The notes: generated from the sequence alone by a model not told the origin. Positions 27,901 to 37,706 are shown, counted from the stretch's first letter. The stretch is 64,000 nucleotides of DNA from Pycnococcus provasolii (GCA_938743325.2 OW568881.1:1-64000), one strand, 5' to 3'. Translations and numbers: made by a program.

Positions 27901-28576
27901 CCACGACGGAGTTGGAGATTGAGGAGACGGGAAAACAGCCGAAGGAGGGATAAAAAGTTAAAAACCCGAACTTCGTGACAAAAAACGCAAACCCCAAACG
28001 ACATAAACAATGGGGGTTGGGATGCTGGCATGAAGGATGAATGGAAGGAATGAAAACGTGAAACCCCGAACCATCTAGTCCCCGTAGTCCTCGGGGACTA
28101 GAGGGCGAGGATACCTCTTCCTCCTCTCCCTTTGCAGCGCCGCCGTCTGCCTTCTCCCCCCCCTCCGGCGCCTCCCTCCCTCCCGGCGCTCGCCAGCACC
28201 TCCATTGCCAGCACAACTCCTTGTGGACGGCAGCGCAACTGGTACGTAACGACTCCTCGCACTGGGAGCTTTTGAGGGGAGGAGTGCACTTCGCCTTAGT
28301 CTTCGTCTTCTGCTGCACTGCTTTCTTTCCAAACGCGTTCGGTCCGGCCTTTCGCTGTCGTCGTAAGCGGACTGCTTGTCCTGTCGCGATCGTTCGTTCG
28401 TCGTCGGGTGTGCCTCGTGAATACAAAGGCGCTGGAACCAAAGCGGTGGTCGTGGTGGTGGCAATGGTCTGGAGGGGGCGCGAAGCGGACGGGCGTGCTC
28501 TGCAAAAGAACTCAACGACAAAAAATCAACCTAACACGACCCCATTTTCCCAACCCAACAAACAAACAGAACCAAT
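27901..28576. promoter_or_regulatory. Divergent promoter of eS6, with a perfect hairpin and possible 5'-UTR intron
   Basis: 676 bp. At 28075-28101 a perfect 10-bp stem CTAGTCCCCG...CGGGGACTAG encloses a 7-base loop. At 28241 on the plus strand CTGGTACGT resembles the GTACGT donors of the confirmed introns, and an AACAAACAG acceptor-like site ends at 28570, six bases before the eS6 ATG. A roughly 330-nt 5'-UTR intron is therefore possible. Several overlapping open frames occur on both strands (for example 28075-28521 minus), none with an ATG or a recognisable product. Confidence 0.45.
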
Positions 28577-29323
28577 ATGAAAATCAACATCGCATGCCCG
28601 ACGACGGGTTGCCAGAAAAAGATCTTGATTGACGATGAGTCCAAGCTCATGCACCTGTACGATAAGCGCTTGGCGGCGGAGATCGAGGGTGAAGTGCTCG
28701 GCGACGAGTTTAAGGGATACGTCTTCAAGGTGACGGGTGGCAACGACAAGGACGGCTTCGGCATGAAGCAGGGTGTTCTCGTGCCGGGACGCGTTAAGCT
28801 GCTCATGTCGCCTGGTGACCAGGGCATGCGCGGATACGGTCGCAAAAATGGTGAGAGGCGCCGCAAGGCTTGCCGTGGCTGCATCATCAGCAGCGACATC
28901 GCAGTGCTGAACGTGATCATCGTCAAGCAGGGCGACGCGGACATCCCCGGACTCACCGATACCGAAAAGCCCCGTATGCGCGGACCGAAGCGTGCGAGCA
29001 AGATTCGCAAGCTCTTTAACCTCGGCAAGGAGGACGACGTGCGCAAGTACGTCAACACCTACCGTCGCGAGTTTGAGTCGAAGTCGGGAAAGAAGAAGAG
29101 CGTGGCGCCGAAGATCCAGCGTCTCGTCACGCCGCAGGTGGTTCAGCGCAAGCGTCACATCCGCTCGGAGAAGAAGCAAAAGATTGCTAAGGCGAAGGCT
29201 GAGGGAGCGGAGTACCACAAGCTGCTGCAGCTGCGCATGAAGGAGCAGCGCGAGCGAAGGAGCGAGTCGCTCGCCAAGCGGCGCGCGGAGCGATCGCAGA
29301 GCCAGGAGGTGCAGCGCAAGTAG
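28577..29323 (+). CDS. RPS6: 40S ribosomal protein eS6
   Basis: 248 codons, matching eS6 over its full length (human 249). It begins [20 protein letters not shown] and contains [20 protein letters not shown] and [19 protein letters not shown]. The C-terminal helix with RRSES and RSQSQ keeps Ser sites in basic context, as in the S6-kinase targets of the family, though the usual terminal cluster is altered. The coding part is a single exon. It is tail-to-tail with GCP4. Confidence 0.98.
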   Translation: MKINIACPTTGCQKKILIDDESKLMHLYDKRLAAEIEGEVLGDEFKGYVFKVTGGNDKDGFGMKQGVLVPGRVKLLMSPGDQGMRGYGRKNGERRRKACRGCIISSDIAVLNVIIVKQGDADIPGLTDTEKPRMRGPKRASKIRKLFNLGKEDDVRKYVNTYRREFESKSGKKKSVAPKIQRLVTPQVVQRKRHIRSEKKQKIAKAKAEGAEYHKLLQLRMKEQRERRSESLAKRRAERSQSQEVQRK

Positions 29324-29455
29324 AAGAGTTTACCAACTTTGTGTAACGTGCCCCCCCTAACCTCGTAAAAAAAAAATGACATATTGAGAGACGGCAAAAG
29401 GATCGTATGGAAAAAGTGGAGCGGAACGGAGGTTTCAGTCGTTGTCACTTACACA

Positions 29456-31723
29456 TCAATCCTCCTCCTCCTTCGAAGAGGAACCACCTGCTGCTGTTGT
29501 ACTCCCAATGCCCACGCCGAAGAAGCCGTTGTAGTCAAGCCTTGTCAAGAACCGTCTTAAGCTGGGTGCCCTTGCTCCGCCAAGAAGCTTGCCACCCTGC
29601 AAGAATGCAAGCAGTTTCTTCACCGTGTCATGAAAATCAGCTTGCAGGCTGTTCACCGCAGAGGCATCGAGACCACTCGAGCGCGCTCGCGATGCTCCGA
29701 GACTCTGCGCAAGACTCGAAGGTCCACCCGCCCTCGTGAAGATGATGGCGGATAGGCGGCGCTCGAGCGAAAGCACTTCCTCGTACACCGCGACAATCGC
29801 GGGCACGTCGAGGAAGCTCTGTGCAGCCAAGTCCGCGAGCATACGCGTGTGCAACCTCTCAACATTTATGTAGTCCGCATCCGGCGCCTCCAGGCTAGCA
29901 AGCATGCGACGGAAGCTGGGCTCGACGACGTCCACCATGACGTAAACGAGAAGATTGGTGACGACGTGAGACAGCGCGTGGCGAAGCTGCAGCACCTGGT
30001 GAAGCACCGCGCCGCCGGAGCGGGCGCCCGCGAGCGTGCTTCGCGGCTCAAGCTGCGACTGCGACGACGATGGGCGCCCCGTGTCAAAGCTTGTCACGAA
30101 ATTGCCACCCACGACGTCCAGGCGTCGGAGTGCCGCCCAGCACTTGTCAAGCTCGCGCGAGCATCGTCTCATGCGCAGCAAAAATTGAAACATGGTGCCG
30201 TACGTTCGCACGACGGGAGGCGTGAGCATCAGGCCAATCGGCCATGGTGGCTCGTAGCTCATGCCGACGCCGTCCCATCCGTCGTAGCTCGGCGCGCGGA
30301 TCCTCGACATTCCCTTGGCGGACGAACGCTCCTTTGCACGCGCCTCCAGCTCGCTGCCTCGAGCTAAGGTTAGAGAAAACAGCCGAGCAAGTGGATGCGG
30401 AGTGAGTGATCCGTGAGCGGATGCCATCGCCGCATCCCAGGCGGCGCGCAGAGATGCCTCCGAAGCGGATCGGCCTCTGGGAGGTAGCGACAGCAGGCTG
30501 TCTGTCTCGGCGAGGAAGCTCTCGAAGAGGTGGCCGTCGGCAAGTAGGAAGAGGTCTCGACACAGGCGCAGGTGCTGAGGCAGTCGGCTATTCACAACCA
30601 CCGTTTGGTGAAGCGCCTTGGCAGCAGCACTTTGCAGCTGCGTCGCAGCACGCTCGAAGTCGAGAGTGGGAAAAGATCCGGTGTGCCCCGCCCATCGGCG
30701 TACGTGCGATGCCGCAGACTGAGCAACTTCCCCCGCGTCGCCGTCGCCGTCGCCGTCGCCGACACGTCGACCCTGAGCCACATTCACTCGCTGCTGGTGT
30801 CGCAGAACGCGGATGGCGCGTCCGGCGAAGGAGACGGCGGACGCCGCGCGCGTGCTGACAAACGGCGGAACGAGCGACGCCTTCAGGTCGAAGCCGCTGT
30901 GCCACTCCGCCGTCGCGCGCGCGGATGCGCCCGCGCTCGCGTCGAGCAGCTCGAGCGACTTGGCGCTCCCGTCGCTCGGCGCGACGAAAAAGGCACCGCC
31001 TAGAAGTTCGCCGTGCGCGACCCACGCGTACGTCTGCCTGAGGAACACCTGCGTGAGGTGCCACAGGAGGCGCGACGCGACATCCTTCCATGGCGGTGCA
31101 GCAGTGCAGCTCGCCTCGTGCAGTTCCATTAATAGCTGGCTCGCCGCTGGCAGTCGCTCGTCTTCGTCGTCGTCGTCGCCGGCGTGCTGTGCGGCCGTTG
31201 TCGTCGCGTCGGCGTACCTTGCCGCAAGTCGGTGCAGTGCAGGCAGCACAGTCCCGTACCTTGCGAGCCTCGCCTGCGCGCCAGCCAGTGATACGGACGA
31301 CGCGTCGTGCGCGACGATGTTGTCCGCAAAGTCCGCCTCGACGTCAAGCACGTCGTCCGTGTATTCCTGCAGTACCTCCTCGATGCCCGCGCACAGCGCA
31401 CGCACGTACGGGTCTACTGGGGCGTCGTTCGTTGCCGCATCGCACGTCTCTGCGAACGAGCTGAGCTCAGCGAAGTGGAAGCCTAGTTTGACGAGCGTGT
31501 TCATCTGCTGCCTTTCCGGCATGGATGCGAGGTGCACGTCGTTCGAGAGTGCGAAAGACGACATGTACGGCGATGCGATGGACATGGCCAAAGCTTTCTT
31601 CTCTGAGTTACTCCCTCCTCCTCCTCGAACGACGGCAGAGGTGTCATCCGCCGTGGATACGAAAGCGTCGCCCGTTGTTCCCAGTAAGGCGAGCACGAGG
31701 TCAGACGCGAGCAGGTGCGACAT
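29456..31723 (-). CDS. TUBGCP4: Gamma-tubulin complex component 4
   Basis: 755 codons from ATG 31723; the open frame continues 158 codons upstream into low-complexity promoter, which I reject. GCP-family landmarks are the helical N-terminal GRIP1 region, LRLCRDLFLLADGHLFESFL (about 400), and the GRIP2 start YEPPWPIGLMLTPPVVRTYG followed by FQFLLRMRRCSRELDKCW. Further along are QLRHALSHVVTNLLVYVMVD and SLERRLSAIIF. GCP4 in human is 667 residues; the excess is Ala/Ser/Asp-rich insertions. It belongs to the gamma-tubulin ring complex that nucleates microtubules at basal bodies or spindle poles. GCP4 is favoured over GCP5/6 by length and the absence of large insertions. Confidence 0.85.
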   Translation of the reverse strand: MSHLLASDLVLALLGTTGDAFVSTADDTSAVVRGGGGSNSEKKALAMSIASPYMSSFALSNDVHLASMPERQQMNTLVKLGFHFAELSSFAETCDAATNDAPVDPYVRALCAGIEEVLQEYTDDVLDVEADFADNIVAHDASSVSLAGAQARLARYGTVLPALHRLAARYADATTTAAQHAGDDDDEDERLPAASQLLMELHEASCTAAPPWKDVASRLLWHLTQVFLRQTYAWVAHGELLGGAFFVAPSDGSAKSLELLDASAGASARATAEWHSGFDLKASLVPPFVSTRAASAVSFAGRAIRVLRHQQRVNVAQGRRVGDGDGDGDAGEVAQSAASHVRRWAGHTGSFPTLDFERAATQLQSAAAKALHQTVVVNSRLPQHLRLCRDLFLLADGHLFESFLAETDSLLSLPPRGRSASEASLRAAWDAAMASAHGSLTPHPLARLFSLTLARGSELEARAKERSSAKGMSRIRAPSYDGWDGVGMSYEPPWPIGLMLTPPVVRTYGTMFQFLLRMRRCSRELDKCWAALRRLDVVGGNFVTSFDTGRPSSSQSQLEPRSTLAGARSGGAVLHQVLQLRHALSHVVTNLLVYVMVDVVEPSFRRMLASLEAPDADYINVERLHTRMLADLAAQSFLDVPAIVAVYEEVLSLERRLSAIIFTRAGGPSSLAQSLGASRARSSGLDASAVNSLQADFHDTVKKLLAFLQGGKLLGGARAPSLRRFLTRLDYNGFFGVGIGSTTAAGGSSSKEEED

Positions 31724-32164
31724 GGCGAGGTATCCTATGGGGGTACAAAAGAGGGAAGAGAGAAGAGAGGGGGGGGAAAGGACAGAAGGAAGGGCGCCAA
31801 AATCAATCGGAAAAAGGTTGAACGTACAACGAGGGATCCCCAGCAGTAGTGCTAGGGAAAGGCCGTCCGCCGAACCCTTTCTCCGCCCCCCTCCCCCGGT
31901 GCTCCCCCTGTCTGCCTGTGGGCGCATCTGAACGTGCCGCCGCGTCGCATTGCGTTGCGTTGCGTTGCGTTGCTTGCGTTGCGCTCGTGCCAGGGGGTGT
32001 CGTTCCGTGTCGGGTGTATGGCGCGGTTCCTGCACGAGTGTAACCTGCTTGGACCCTCGACAACGACAACAACAACAACAACTGCACCAGCAGCACCATC
32101 CACCTCGGAGAGCTCCTTCGGTACCACGGCGTTGGCAGGGAATAGTGCACAATACAAGGCGTCG
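31724..32164. promoter_or_regulatory. Divergent GCP4/PP4 promoter with CGTTG minisatellite
   Basis: 441 bp. A 5-bp tandem repeat (GCGTT, about six units with one slip) spans 31944-31983, and a CAA triplet run lies at 32061-32084. Both flanking frames run open through this stretch, giving spurious N-terminal extensions on each strand. An alternative PP4 start ATG is at 32018. Confidence 0.5.
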
Positions 32165-33175
32165 ATGGCGCTCGCTCCAACAGCTTCGGTGCAGCAAATA
32201 ACAAACTCATCTTTATTAACCACAACCGGGGGAGGAGACAGGGGCTCGAGCGACTTGGACGTCTGGATTGAAAAACTAAGAAAGTGCGAAACGCTCAAGG
32301 AAAGTGAAGTCAAGTCGCTATGTCACAAGGCGATGGAAATACTCGTCGAGGAAAGCAACGTGCAGCGAGTCGACGGACCTGTCACCATATGCGGGGACAT
32401 TCACGGACAGTTCCACGACCTCATGGAGCTATTCGCCGTAGGTGGGGAGTGCCCGCAGACAAATTACCTCTTCATGGGAGACTTCGTTGACCGAGGGTTC
32501 TATTCCGTTGAGACGTTCTTGCTCCTGCTCGCGCTCAAGGTGCGGTATCCCGACCGCATCACGCTCATACGAGGGAACCACGAAAGCAGGCAAATCACGC
32601 AGGTTTATGGATTCTACGACGAGTGCCTGCGCAAGTACGGAAGCGTCAACGTCTGGAGATACTGCACCGAACTGTTCGACTACCTCTCGCTGGCCGCGCT
32701 CGTCGACAACCGCGTCTTCTGCGTCCACGGTGGACTGTCGCCGAGCATCACGACGCTCGACCAGATTAGAACGCTGGACCGCAAGCAGGAGGTTCCTCAC
32801 GACGGCCCGATGTGCGACCTTCTGTGGAGCGACCCGGAGGACATTGAAGGCTGGGGCTTGAGCCCGCGAGGTGCCGGTTACCTGTTTGGCGGCGACGTGT
32901 GCGCGCAGTTCAACCAGGGGAACAAGGTGGAGCTGATTGCGCGCGCACACCAGCTCGTGATGGAGGGGTACAAGACGATGTTCGACGATCGCCTCGTGAC
33001 GGTCTGGAGCGCGCCCAACTACTGCTACCGCTGCGGCAACGTTGCCGCTATCCTGGAGCTTGACGAGCACCTCGCTCGCAACTACAAGGTGTTCTGCGCC
33101 GCGCCTCAGGAGGATCGCAGCTCCGGCGCGAGTCCGTTCGCCAAGCACAACGCGCCGCCGCAGTACTTTCTGTAA
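32165..33175 (+). CDS. PPP4C: Serine/threonine protein phosphatase 4 catalytic subunit
   Basis: 336 codons from ATG 32165 (human PP4c is 307; an upstream ATG at 32018 would add 49 low-complexity residues). All PPP-family metal-site motifs are present: GDIHG, GDFVDRG, GNHES, the HGGLSPS loop and the final QYFL whose Leu is carboxymethylated. The segment [19 protein letters not shown] and [10 protein letters not shown] single out PP4 from PP2A and PP6. PP4 works with R2/R3 subunits in DNA-damage recovery, centrosome function and splicing-factor dephosphorylation. Very conserved; the identity is secure and only the start is open. Confidence 0.96.
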   Translation: MALAPTASVQQITNSSLLTTTGGGDRGSSDLDVWIEKLRKCETLKESEVKSLCHKAMEILVEESNVQRVDGPVTICGDIHGQFHDLMELFAVGGECPQTNYLFMGDFVDRGFYSVETFLLLLALKVRYPDRITLIRGNHESRQITQVYGFYDECLRKYGSVNVWRYCTELFDYLSLAALVDNRVFCVHGGLSPSITTLDQIRTLDRKQEVPHDGPMCDLLWSDPEDIEGWGLSPRGAGYLFGGDVCAQFNQGNKVELIARAHQLVMEGYKTMFDDRLVTVWSAPNYCYRCGNVAAILELDEHLARNYKVFCAAPQEDRSSGASPFAKHNAPPQYFL

Positions 33176-33359
33176 ACTAACTTTTCACCACAACCATAGG
33201 GCTATAGGGAGGGAGGGAGGACTGGGAGGTGCCTTTTTCGTGCTTACTATCGTAGTCCATACTCCCCTTAGCCAACCCAACCCCGAATTCGATCCGCAAA
33301 GACTTTTCGAACGCATCCTTCGACCCCGTCCCCTTCCTTCCACCTTTCCGCCCCCCAGC

Positions 33360-34910
33360 ATGCCCAGCAGCAGTGGTGGCGCCGGAGAGCGCAACCGCCT
33401 CCTCGACGCGGGCGCGACGTCCGAGGCAACACTCAACTCGCTGCAGCTGCCGTCCGCGCTCGACGTATGCCTCGACGCGTGCGGCACGTTCGGCGCATGC
33501 CAGCAGCGTGCCGTGCTGTGGACGTCGTCCGTATTCATGACGACCGCTATGAGCATCATCATCACCGTCTTCACGGCGCGCGAGCCGAACTTCGAGTGCC
33601 GAAACGGCGCGAGATCGACATGGCAGAGCTGCGACATGAAAGCGGCGTGCGCGCTGCCCGAGGTGGACTGGAGGTACGCCGAGGGTGAAATGGAGCAGAC
33701 GCTTGCGGCGTCGTTCAACCTCGTTTGTGATAGATACTACATCGTCGGCGGCATAGGAACGGCTTACTTTGTCGGATTCATGGCGGGTGCGGCAGTGTTT
33801 GGGTACTTATCGGACGTGTGCGGTCGTCGAACCACAACGAAACTCGCCATGTCCCTGTTCATCACGAGCGCGATGTTGGAGGGTACGAGCCCGAGTGCGA
33901 TCGTGTACGCGCTACTCCGCTTCGTTACCGGAACAGCCGTCTCCGGGTTCGGGCTTGTTGCATTCACGCTGACGAGTGAAATGATCGCCAACGAAAAGCG
34001 CTCGCTGTATGGAGTTTCAACCAACGCGTGCTTTGCACTGGGGGAGATGTCGCTTGCCCTTCCACTGGCGTACTACGTTCGCAACTGGCGCACGCTCAGC
34101 ATGTGCGTGGGCGCCATCAACGCGCTGCATCTACTTCGTTGGAATTCCATGATTGAGTCGCCACGGTGGTTGATGACCATGCGCAGGCCTCGGCTGGCTT
34201 ACGACGCGCTGCTGTCCATCGCTCGGGTGAACGGACGATCGAGCGACGCGGAGAATCACTCGATGCTCGAGAAGCTGAATGCGGACGTTGGCATCACCGA
34301 CGAAGAGCAGCGGGAGAGCGAGGGTACGACATCCACCGTGGATTCGCCAGGATTCATGAGCTTATTCGCGCACAAGCCTGTCGCTGTCTTTGCGATGATG
34401 TTCGCGTGGACCGTCAGCTCGATGGTCTTCTACGGCCTGAGCTTTGCGGCGGGGAACATACCAGGAAGCAGCATTTACACGAATTCGTTTGCGCTATCCT
34501 TCTTCGAAATTCCGGGAGTCGTCTCAACGTTGTGGATGCTGGAAAGTCCGATGGGACGAAAGGGTACCACGGTCGCGTCGATGCTCGTCGCTGGTGTCAG
34601 CTGTGTCGCGGTATTCTTCGCGTCGAGTGCAGATCACACCAAGCTCATTTTGTCGGTGATGGGCAAGCTGGGCATTTCCGCAGCCTTTTCGACGGTGTAC
34701 ATGTATGCTTCTGAACTTTTTCCCACGTCGAATCGAACGAAGGGCATGGCTCTGTGCAGCCTCAGCGCTCGTGTGGGAACGTTCATCGCACCTCAAATTG
34801 TCAACATGGGAGGTGGGATTCCATTCTTAATTTTCGGTGCGCTCGGGTGCTTGGGTGCGTGCACGTCGATGCTGCTTCCAGAGACGAGAGGACAGCGTCT
34901 GAAAGACTGA
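33360..34910 (+). CDS. MFS organic cation/anion transporter (SLC22/OCT-like)
   Basis: 516 codons from ATG 33360. This is a major facilitator with about 12 membrane spans. The first span follows a 55-residue tail (VFMTTAMSIIITVFTA). A cysteine-containing extracellular loop (FECRNG, SCDMKAACALPEVDW, then FNLVCDRYYIVGGIGTAYFV) is the OCT/SLC22 hallmark. The loop 2-3 signature is GYLSDVCGRRTTTKLAM, and ESPRWLM follows span 6. The end, LFPTSNRTKGMALCS and LLPETRG, also matches. It is likely a plasma-membrane uniporter/exchanger of small organic ions; substrate unknown. It follows PP4 on the same strand by 184 bp. Confidence 0.88.
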   Translation: MPSSSGGAGERNRLLDAGATSEATLNSLQLPSALDVCLDACGTFGACQQRAVLWTSSVFMTTAMSIIITVFTAREPNFECRNGARSTWQSCDMKAACALPEVDWRYAEGEMEQTLAASFNLVCDRYYIVGGIGTAYFVGFMAGAAVFGYLSDVCGRRTTTKLAMSLFITSAMLEGTSPSAIVYALLRFVTGTAVSGFGLVAFTLTSEMIANEKRSLYGVSTNACFALGEMSLALPLAYYVRNWRTLSMCVGAINALHLLRWNSMIESPRWLMTMRRPRLAYDALLSIARVNGRSSDAENHSMLEKLNADVGITDEEQRESEGTTSTVDSPGFMSLFAHKPVAVFAMMFAWTVSSMVFYGLSFAAGNIPGSSIYTNSFALSFFEIPGVVSTLWMLESPMGRKGTTVASMLVAGVSCVAVFFASSADHTKLILSVMGKLGISAAFSTVYMYASELFPTSNRTKGMALCSLSARVGTFIAPQIVNMGGGIPFLIFGALGCLGACTSMLLPETRGQRLKD

Positions 34911-34970
34911 AAATGTTATTGTTATTATTATGTCTGCATTCGTTACACACGTCACCAGCACGCGCCCACC

Positions 34971-34990
34971 AACACACACACACACACACC
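34971..34990. repeat. CA dinucleotide microsatellite
   Basis: Short (AC)n run in the 3' flank of the transporter gene, within the 209-bp convergent gap to bL21. Confidence 0.8.
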
Positions 34991-35119
34991 AACACCATCA
35001 CTACCACCAACATCGCCGCCATCCCGTTTCCCTATTTTGCCGTTTCACCACAGCAGCATAGTTTTTCGTATCGTTCTGCTCTCTGCTGTGATGTTTCTGC
35101 CTGCCGCCACACCATCGCT

Positions 35120-35941
35120 CTACTCCTCGTCAAACAGGTCGAAGAGCGTTCGTCCAGCTCCGGTGGGGAACTCAATCTTAGTCACCAAGAACTTTGTCAG
35201 CTTGGCACGGCTTCCCGTCTTTTTGCGGTAGTGCTTCTTGGGAAGCATTTTGAACGTGATAACCTTCGGCCCCCTCTCCTCGGACAGAATCGTCGCGTGA
35301 ACAGTTGCCTTCTCCAGGTACGGCTGACCGAAGTAGAAGTCGTCGCCGTTTCGCGCGGCGAGAACGCGCTCAAACTTCACCTCCGTTCCTGGCTCGAGCT
35401 TGAGATTGTTCGTCGTGTAGAAGCGACCTTCGCTGACAATCTTCTGACTCCCACCCACCTCAATAATTGCGTAGTCCGCGATCGGCGCGTCGTTCACCGC
35501 GCCAGCCTCGGCGGAGGATGTTGATGCTGATGCTGTGCACCATCATATTGATGTGAATATTGTTTGTTTTGGGTGTGTTGGTGGTTCGTGCGTTAGCCAG
35601 AAGTCCTCTCTCGGAGCAAACATCTCCCACAGATGACAAGAGTGTCAGCCAAAGGCACTCCTCGAACGAAAGAGCGAGTCAAAGCGCGCGAAAAGCGAAA
35701 GAGCGAGCAGCACACTCCGCCGCTCACAACCACCATCAAACGTACCTTCCGTGGACGCCATGCACACCCAGCTGTTAGCGGCACCACAGGCACCCACAAC
35801 GGGAGTAAAGACACGAGCAAACGCAGGGGGGGCACGAGGGGGGCAACGGCCCAAAGGCGCACGAGGAGCCGAAGGGGGACGAGGCTGCGCTACAGGCCGA
35901 GCAGACGTAGAGGAGGACAGCGACATCACAGTAGGCGCCAT
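35120..35941 (-). CDS. RPL21: Plastid-type ribosomal protein bL21, two exons with transit peptide
   Basis: The conserved body (YAIIEVGGSQ, EGRFYTTNNLKL, FYFGQPYLEKATVHATI, FKMLPKKHYRKKTGSR) has no ATG in its own frame, which shows a 5' exon is missing. Exon 1 is 35941-35746. It encodes 65 residues rich in Ser, Ala, Arg and Pro with one acid, containing FARVF and ending SWVCMASTE, like a plastid transit peptide. It ends at GAAG|GTACGT. Exon 2 starts at 35532 (CACAG) or 35526 (ATCAG); both keep the frame, so 202 or 200 residues. The intron is 213 (or 219) nt. The body resembles cyanobacterial/plastid L21 more than mitochondrial. There is no hydrophobic signal sequence, arguing for a primary plastid. 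Confidence 0.82.
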
Positions 35942-36242
35942 GGCAGAACAACAAGTGGGACCGAGTGGAGAGAGGAGAGGAGAGCGCAGGGCGGCCGGTG
36001 TAGTTAGGTTATCCACAGGCAACCCCTTGCGTCCCGTAGAAGCAAGGTTGTGGTGGGCGCTTTTGGGAGACCTCCTCCGGGGGAAAAACGAGAGCCAGAA
36101 AACACGCCCAAAAGTCCCCATCAATGTGTGGATAAGCCTAAGCTTGGTCGAGGGAAACCCCCAAACCACATTCGTTTCGGGGTTTGGTGTAGGTGTGCCC
36201 TTCCTCGCCTTGGTTATTACAACAGCCAGAATGAGCAGAGCT
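35942..36242. promoter_or_regulatory. Promoter of bL21 / 3' flank of PEX22
   Basis: 301 bp between two minus-strand genes. GC-rich next to bL21, with a run of A/G and CCAAAC-type sequence nearer PEX22. An upstream extension of the bL21 exon-1 frame is open here but unsupported. Confidence 0.4.
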
Positions 36243-37135
36243 TCATGACGTGAGCAGCAGCTCGGCCAAGCCCGCGCAGCTCGTCACGTTCTTACCCACC
36301 GTCGAGCTCGCGCTGCCCGTGCTCACGACGTGCGCCACCCTAGGCAGGAAACGAGCGAGCTCAGTCACGCTCGCCAAGCCGGCGTCCACGTGGACATCAG
36401 GCTCGAGCTGACGAACCAGCGCCGTGCGACCGACGTCGGTGTCGCAGAAGAGACAGCGGTGAGGAGGAATCGCCGTGCCACTGATGCCGCTACTCTTGAG
36501 CGACTTCTGTGCACTCTCCTGCGCGGCATCTGAGTCCACCTGAATAGTTGTTGTTTTTTTGTTGTGGTTTGTAAGAAAGTCTGTCTGTGTCAACATGCCA
36601 CAGAAAGGAAACAAAAAGACGTACGTGAGTGATGAGGAACAGCTCTAAACCTTGCGCAGCTGCTGCTCGTATCGCCCGTTCCGCGGCTGGGATGAGGCTC
36701 GCGCCGTCTCGCGCGTTGAGCGGCTTGCTCGCGTCAGCTCGGAACAGCACGCCGACGGTTGCGACCGTCATGCGGCGCACGCGCCCCACCGCCGTCTCCA
36801 CGCCTCCGGCAGCTTGTCTCGCGTCTTGCGTCGTCGCCCCGGCGTTCGTCGTCGCCGCCGCCTCCATCTCCCTGCGCTCTCTGTCCGCGCCGCCCTGTCT
36901 ATCTCTCTGCGCTCGGTGAGCGGCATCTGGCGGATGATGGAGGTGAGTGAGGAGAGTGGGAAGCAAGGGTGAGCACGGATTCTTTTTGACTGAGACGTTG
37001 AGCCGTACTCCACGTACCGTTGTTGTTGTTTCCGTTTCCTCCTCCCATGTAGTATAGCGCAAACACCAGCGCGGCGAATCCGAGCAAGCCGGACCACTCT
37101 CCGAGCGCGTCGGAGAGCCACGCGGAGGAAGACAT
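36243..37135 (-). CDS. PEX22: Peroxisome biogenesis protein PEX22-like, three exons
   Basis: No single frame covers this gene. Exon 1 37135-37018 (MSSSAWLSDALGEWSG, one span GFAALVFALYYM); intron 1 37017-36927 (91 nt, ACG|GTACGT...CCAG). Exon 2 36926-36625; intron 2 36624-36540 (85 nt, CAC|GTACGT...TTCAG). Exon 3 36539-36243. Phases agree at both junctions, giving 238 residues. Exon 3 holds the diagnostic CLFCDTDVGRTALVRQLEPD and HVDAGLASVTELARFL, matching the plant PEX22 C-terminus. PEX22 anchors the ubiquitin-conjugating enzyme PEX4 to the peroxisome membrane for receptor (PEX5) recycling. The single N-terminal span and about 190-residue cytosolic domain fit. Short open frames on both strands are shadows. 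Confidence 0.82.
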
Positions 37136-37295
37136 GTTTCTGTTCCTTTGGAAGGCCCGAAATGGAAAAGGGGGGGGAGAGAGGGGAAACAACAGGGGGC
37201 GACCCCTAGGAAGCCTACCGCCTGCGACGACACGACAGAGGACAGAGGGCAGAGGGCAGAGCACCGACTGTCCGAGGAAGGGAAGGAAAAGACTA

Positions 37296-37529
37296 GAGGG
37301 AGCTCCTGGGTATAAGAAATGACATTTCGTGGGTATAGCGAACTTTTGGTCGAGACATTTGGTCGAGACAACTTTCAGATTAGGGTTTAACTTGGCCTCG
37401 ACCATTTTACTGTTATAAACCTAACCCTAACCCTAACCCTAACCCTAACCTAACCTAACCCTCCCGACCAAATTTGTCCAGAATCGCTATACCCACGAAA
37501 TGTCATTTCTTATACCCAGGAGCTCCTTC
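37296..37529. mobile_element. MITE-like element: 46-bp terminal inverted repeats, TA flanks, telomeric core
   Basis: The left arm 37296-37341 (GAGGGAGCTCCTGGGTATAA, then GAAATGACATTTCGTGGGTA, TAGCGA) and right arm 37484-37529 are inverted copies differing at one base. Each arm is flanked by TA (37294-37295 and 37530-37531), as expected for a TA target-site duplication of the Tc1/mariner type. The 142-bp interior has a tandem TTGGTCGAGACA pair and an inner TTGGTCG echo, one TTAGGGTTT, and a CCCTAA array with about six units (37421-37462). No coding capacity. Non-autonomous by inference. It sits in the 571-bp divergent PEX22/SMG7 promoter; the rest of that promoter is GC-rich with nothing else seen. 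Confidence 0.7.
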
Positions 37530-37706
37530 TAATAAGGAAAAGCAGGGAAGGGGAGCAGATCAGACCACAACAGCCTTGCTGGAGGAGGGAAAGCTAACCC
37601 CTAATAACTCAGTCACGTGTGGTTTTCGTGTTTTTTCCAAACCCCCAAACGGATCCTCCTCCTCATAGTATTTTCGTGCTCCCTCGTCCCCCCTCGTCTC
37701 ACTGAG

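Noticed and set aside
31724-32197. N-terminal extension of GCP4
   Set aside because: It would translate the CGTTG minisatellite and CAA run and overlap the divergent PP4 leader; the family start fits ATG 31723.
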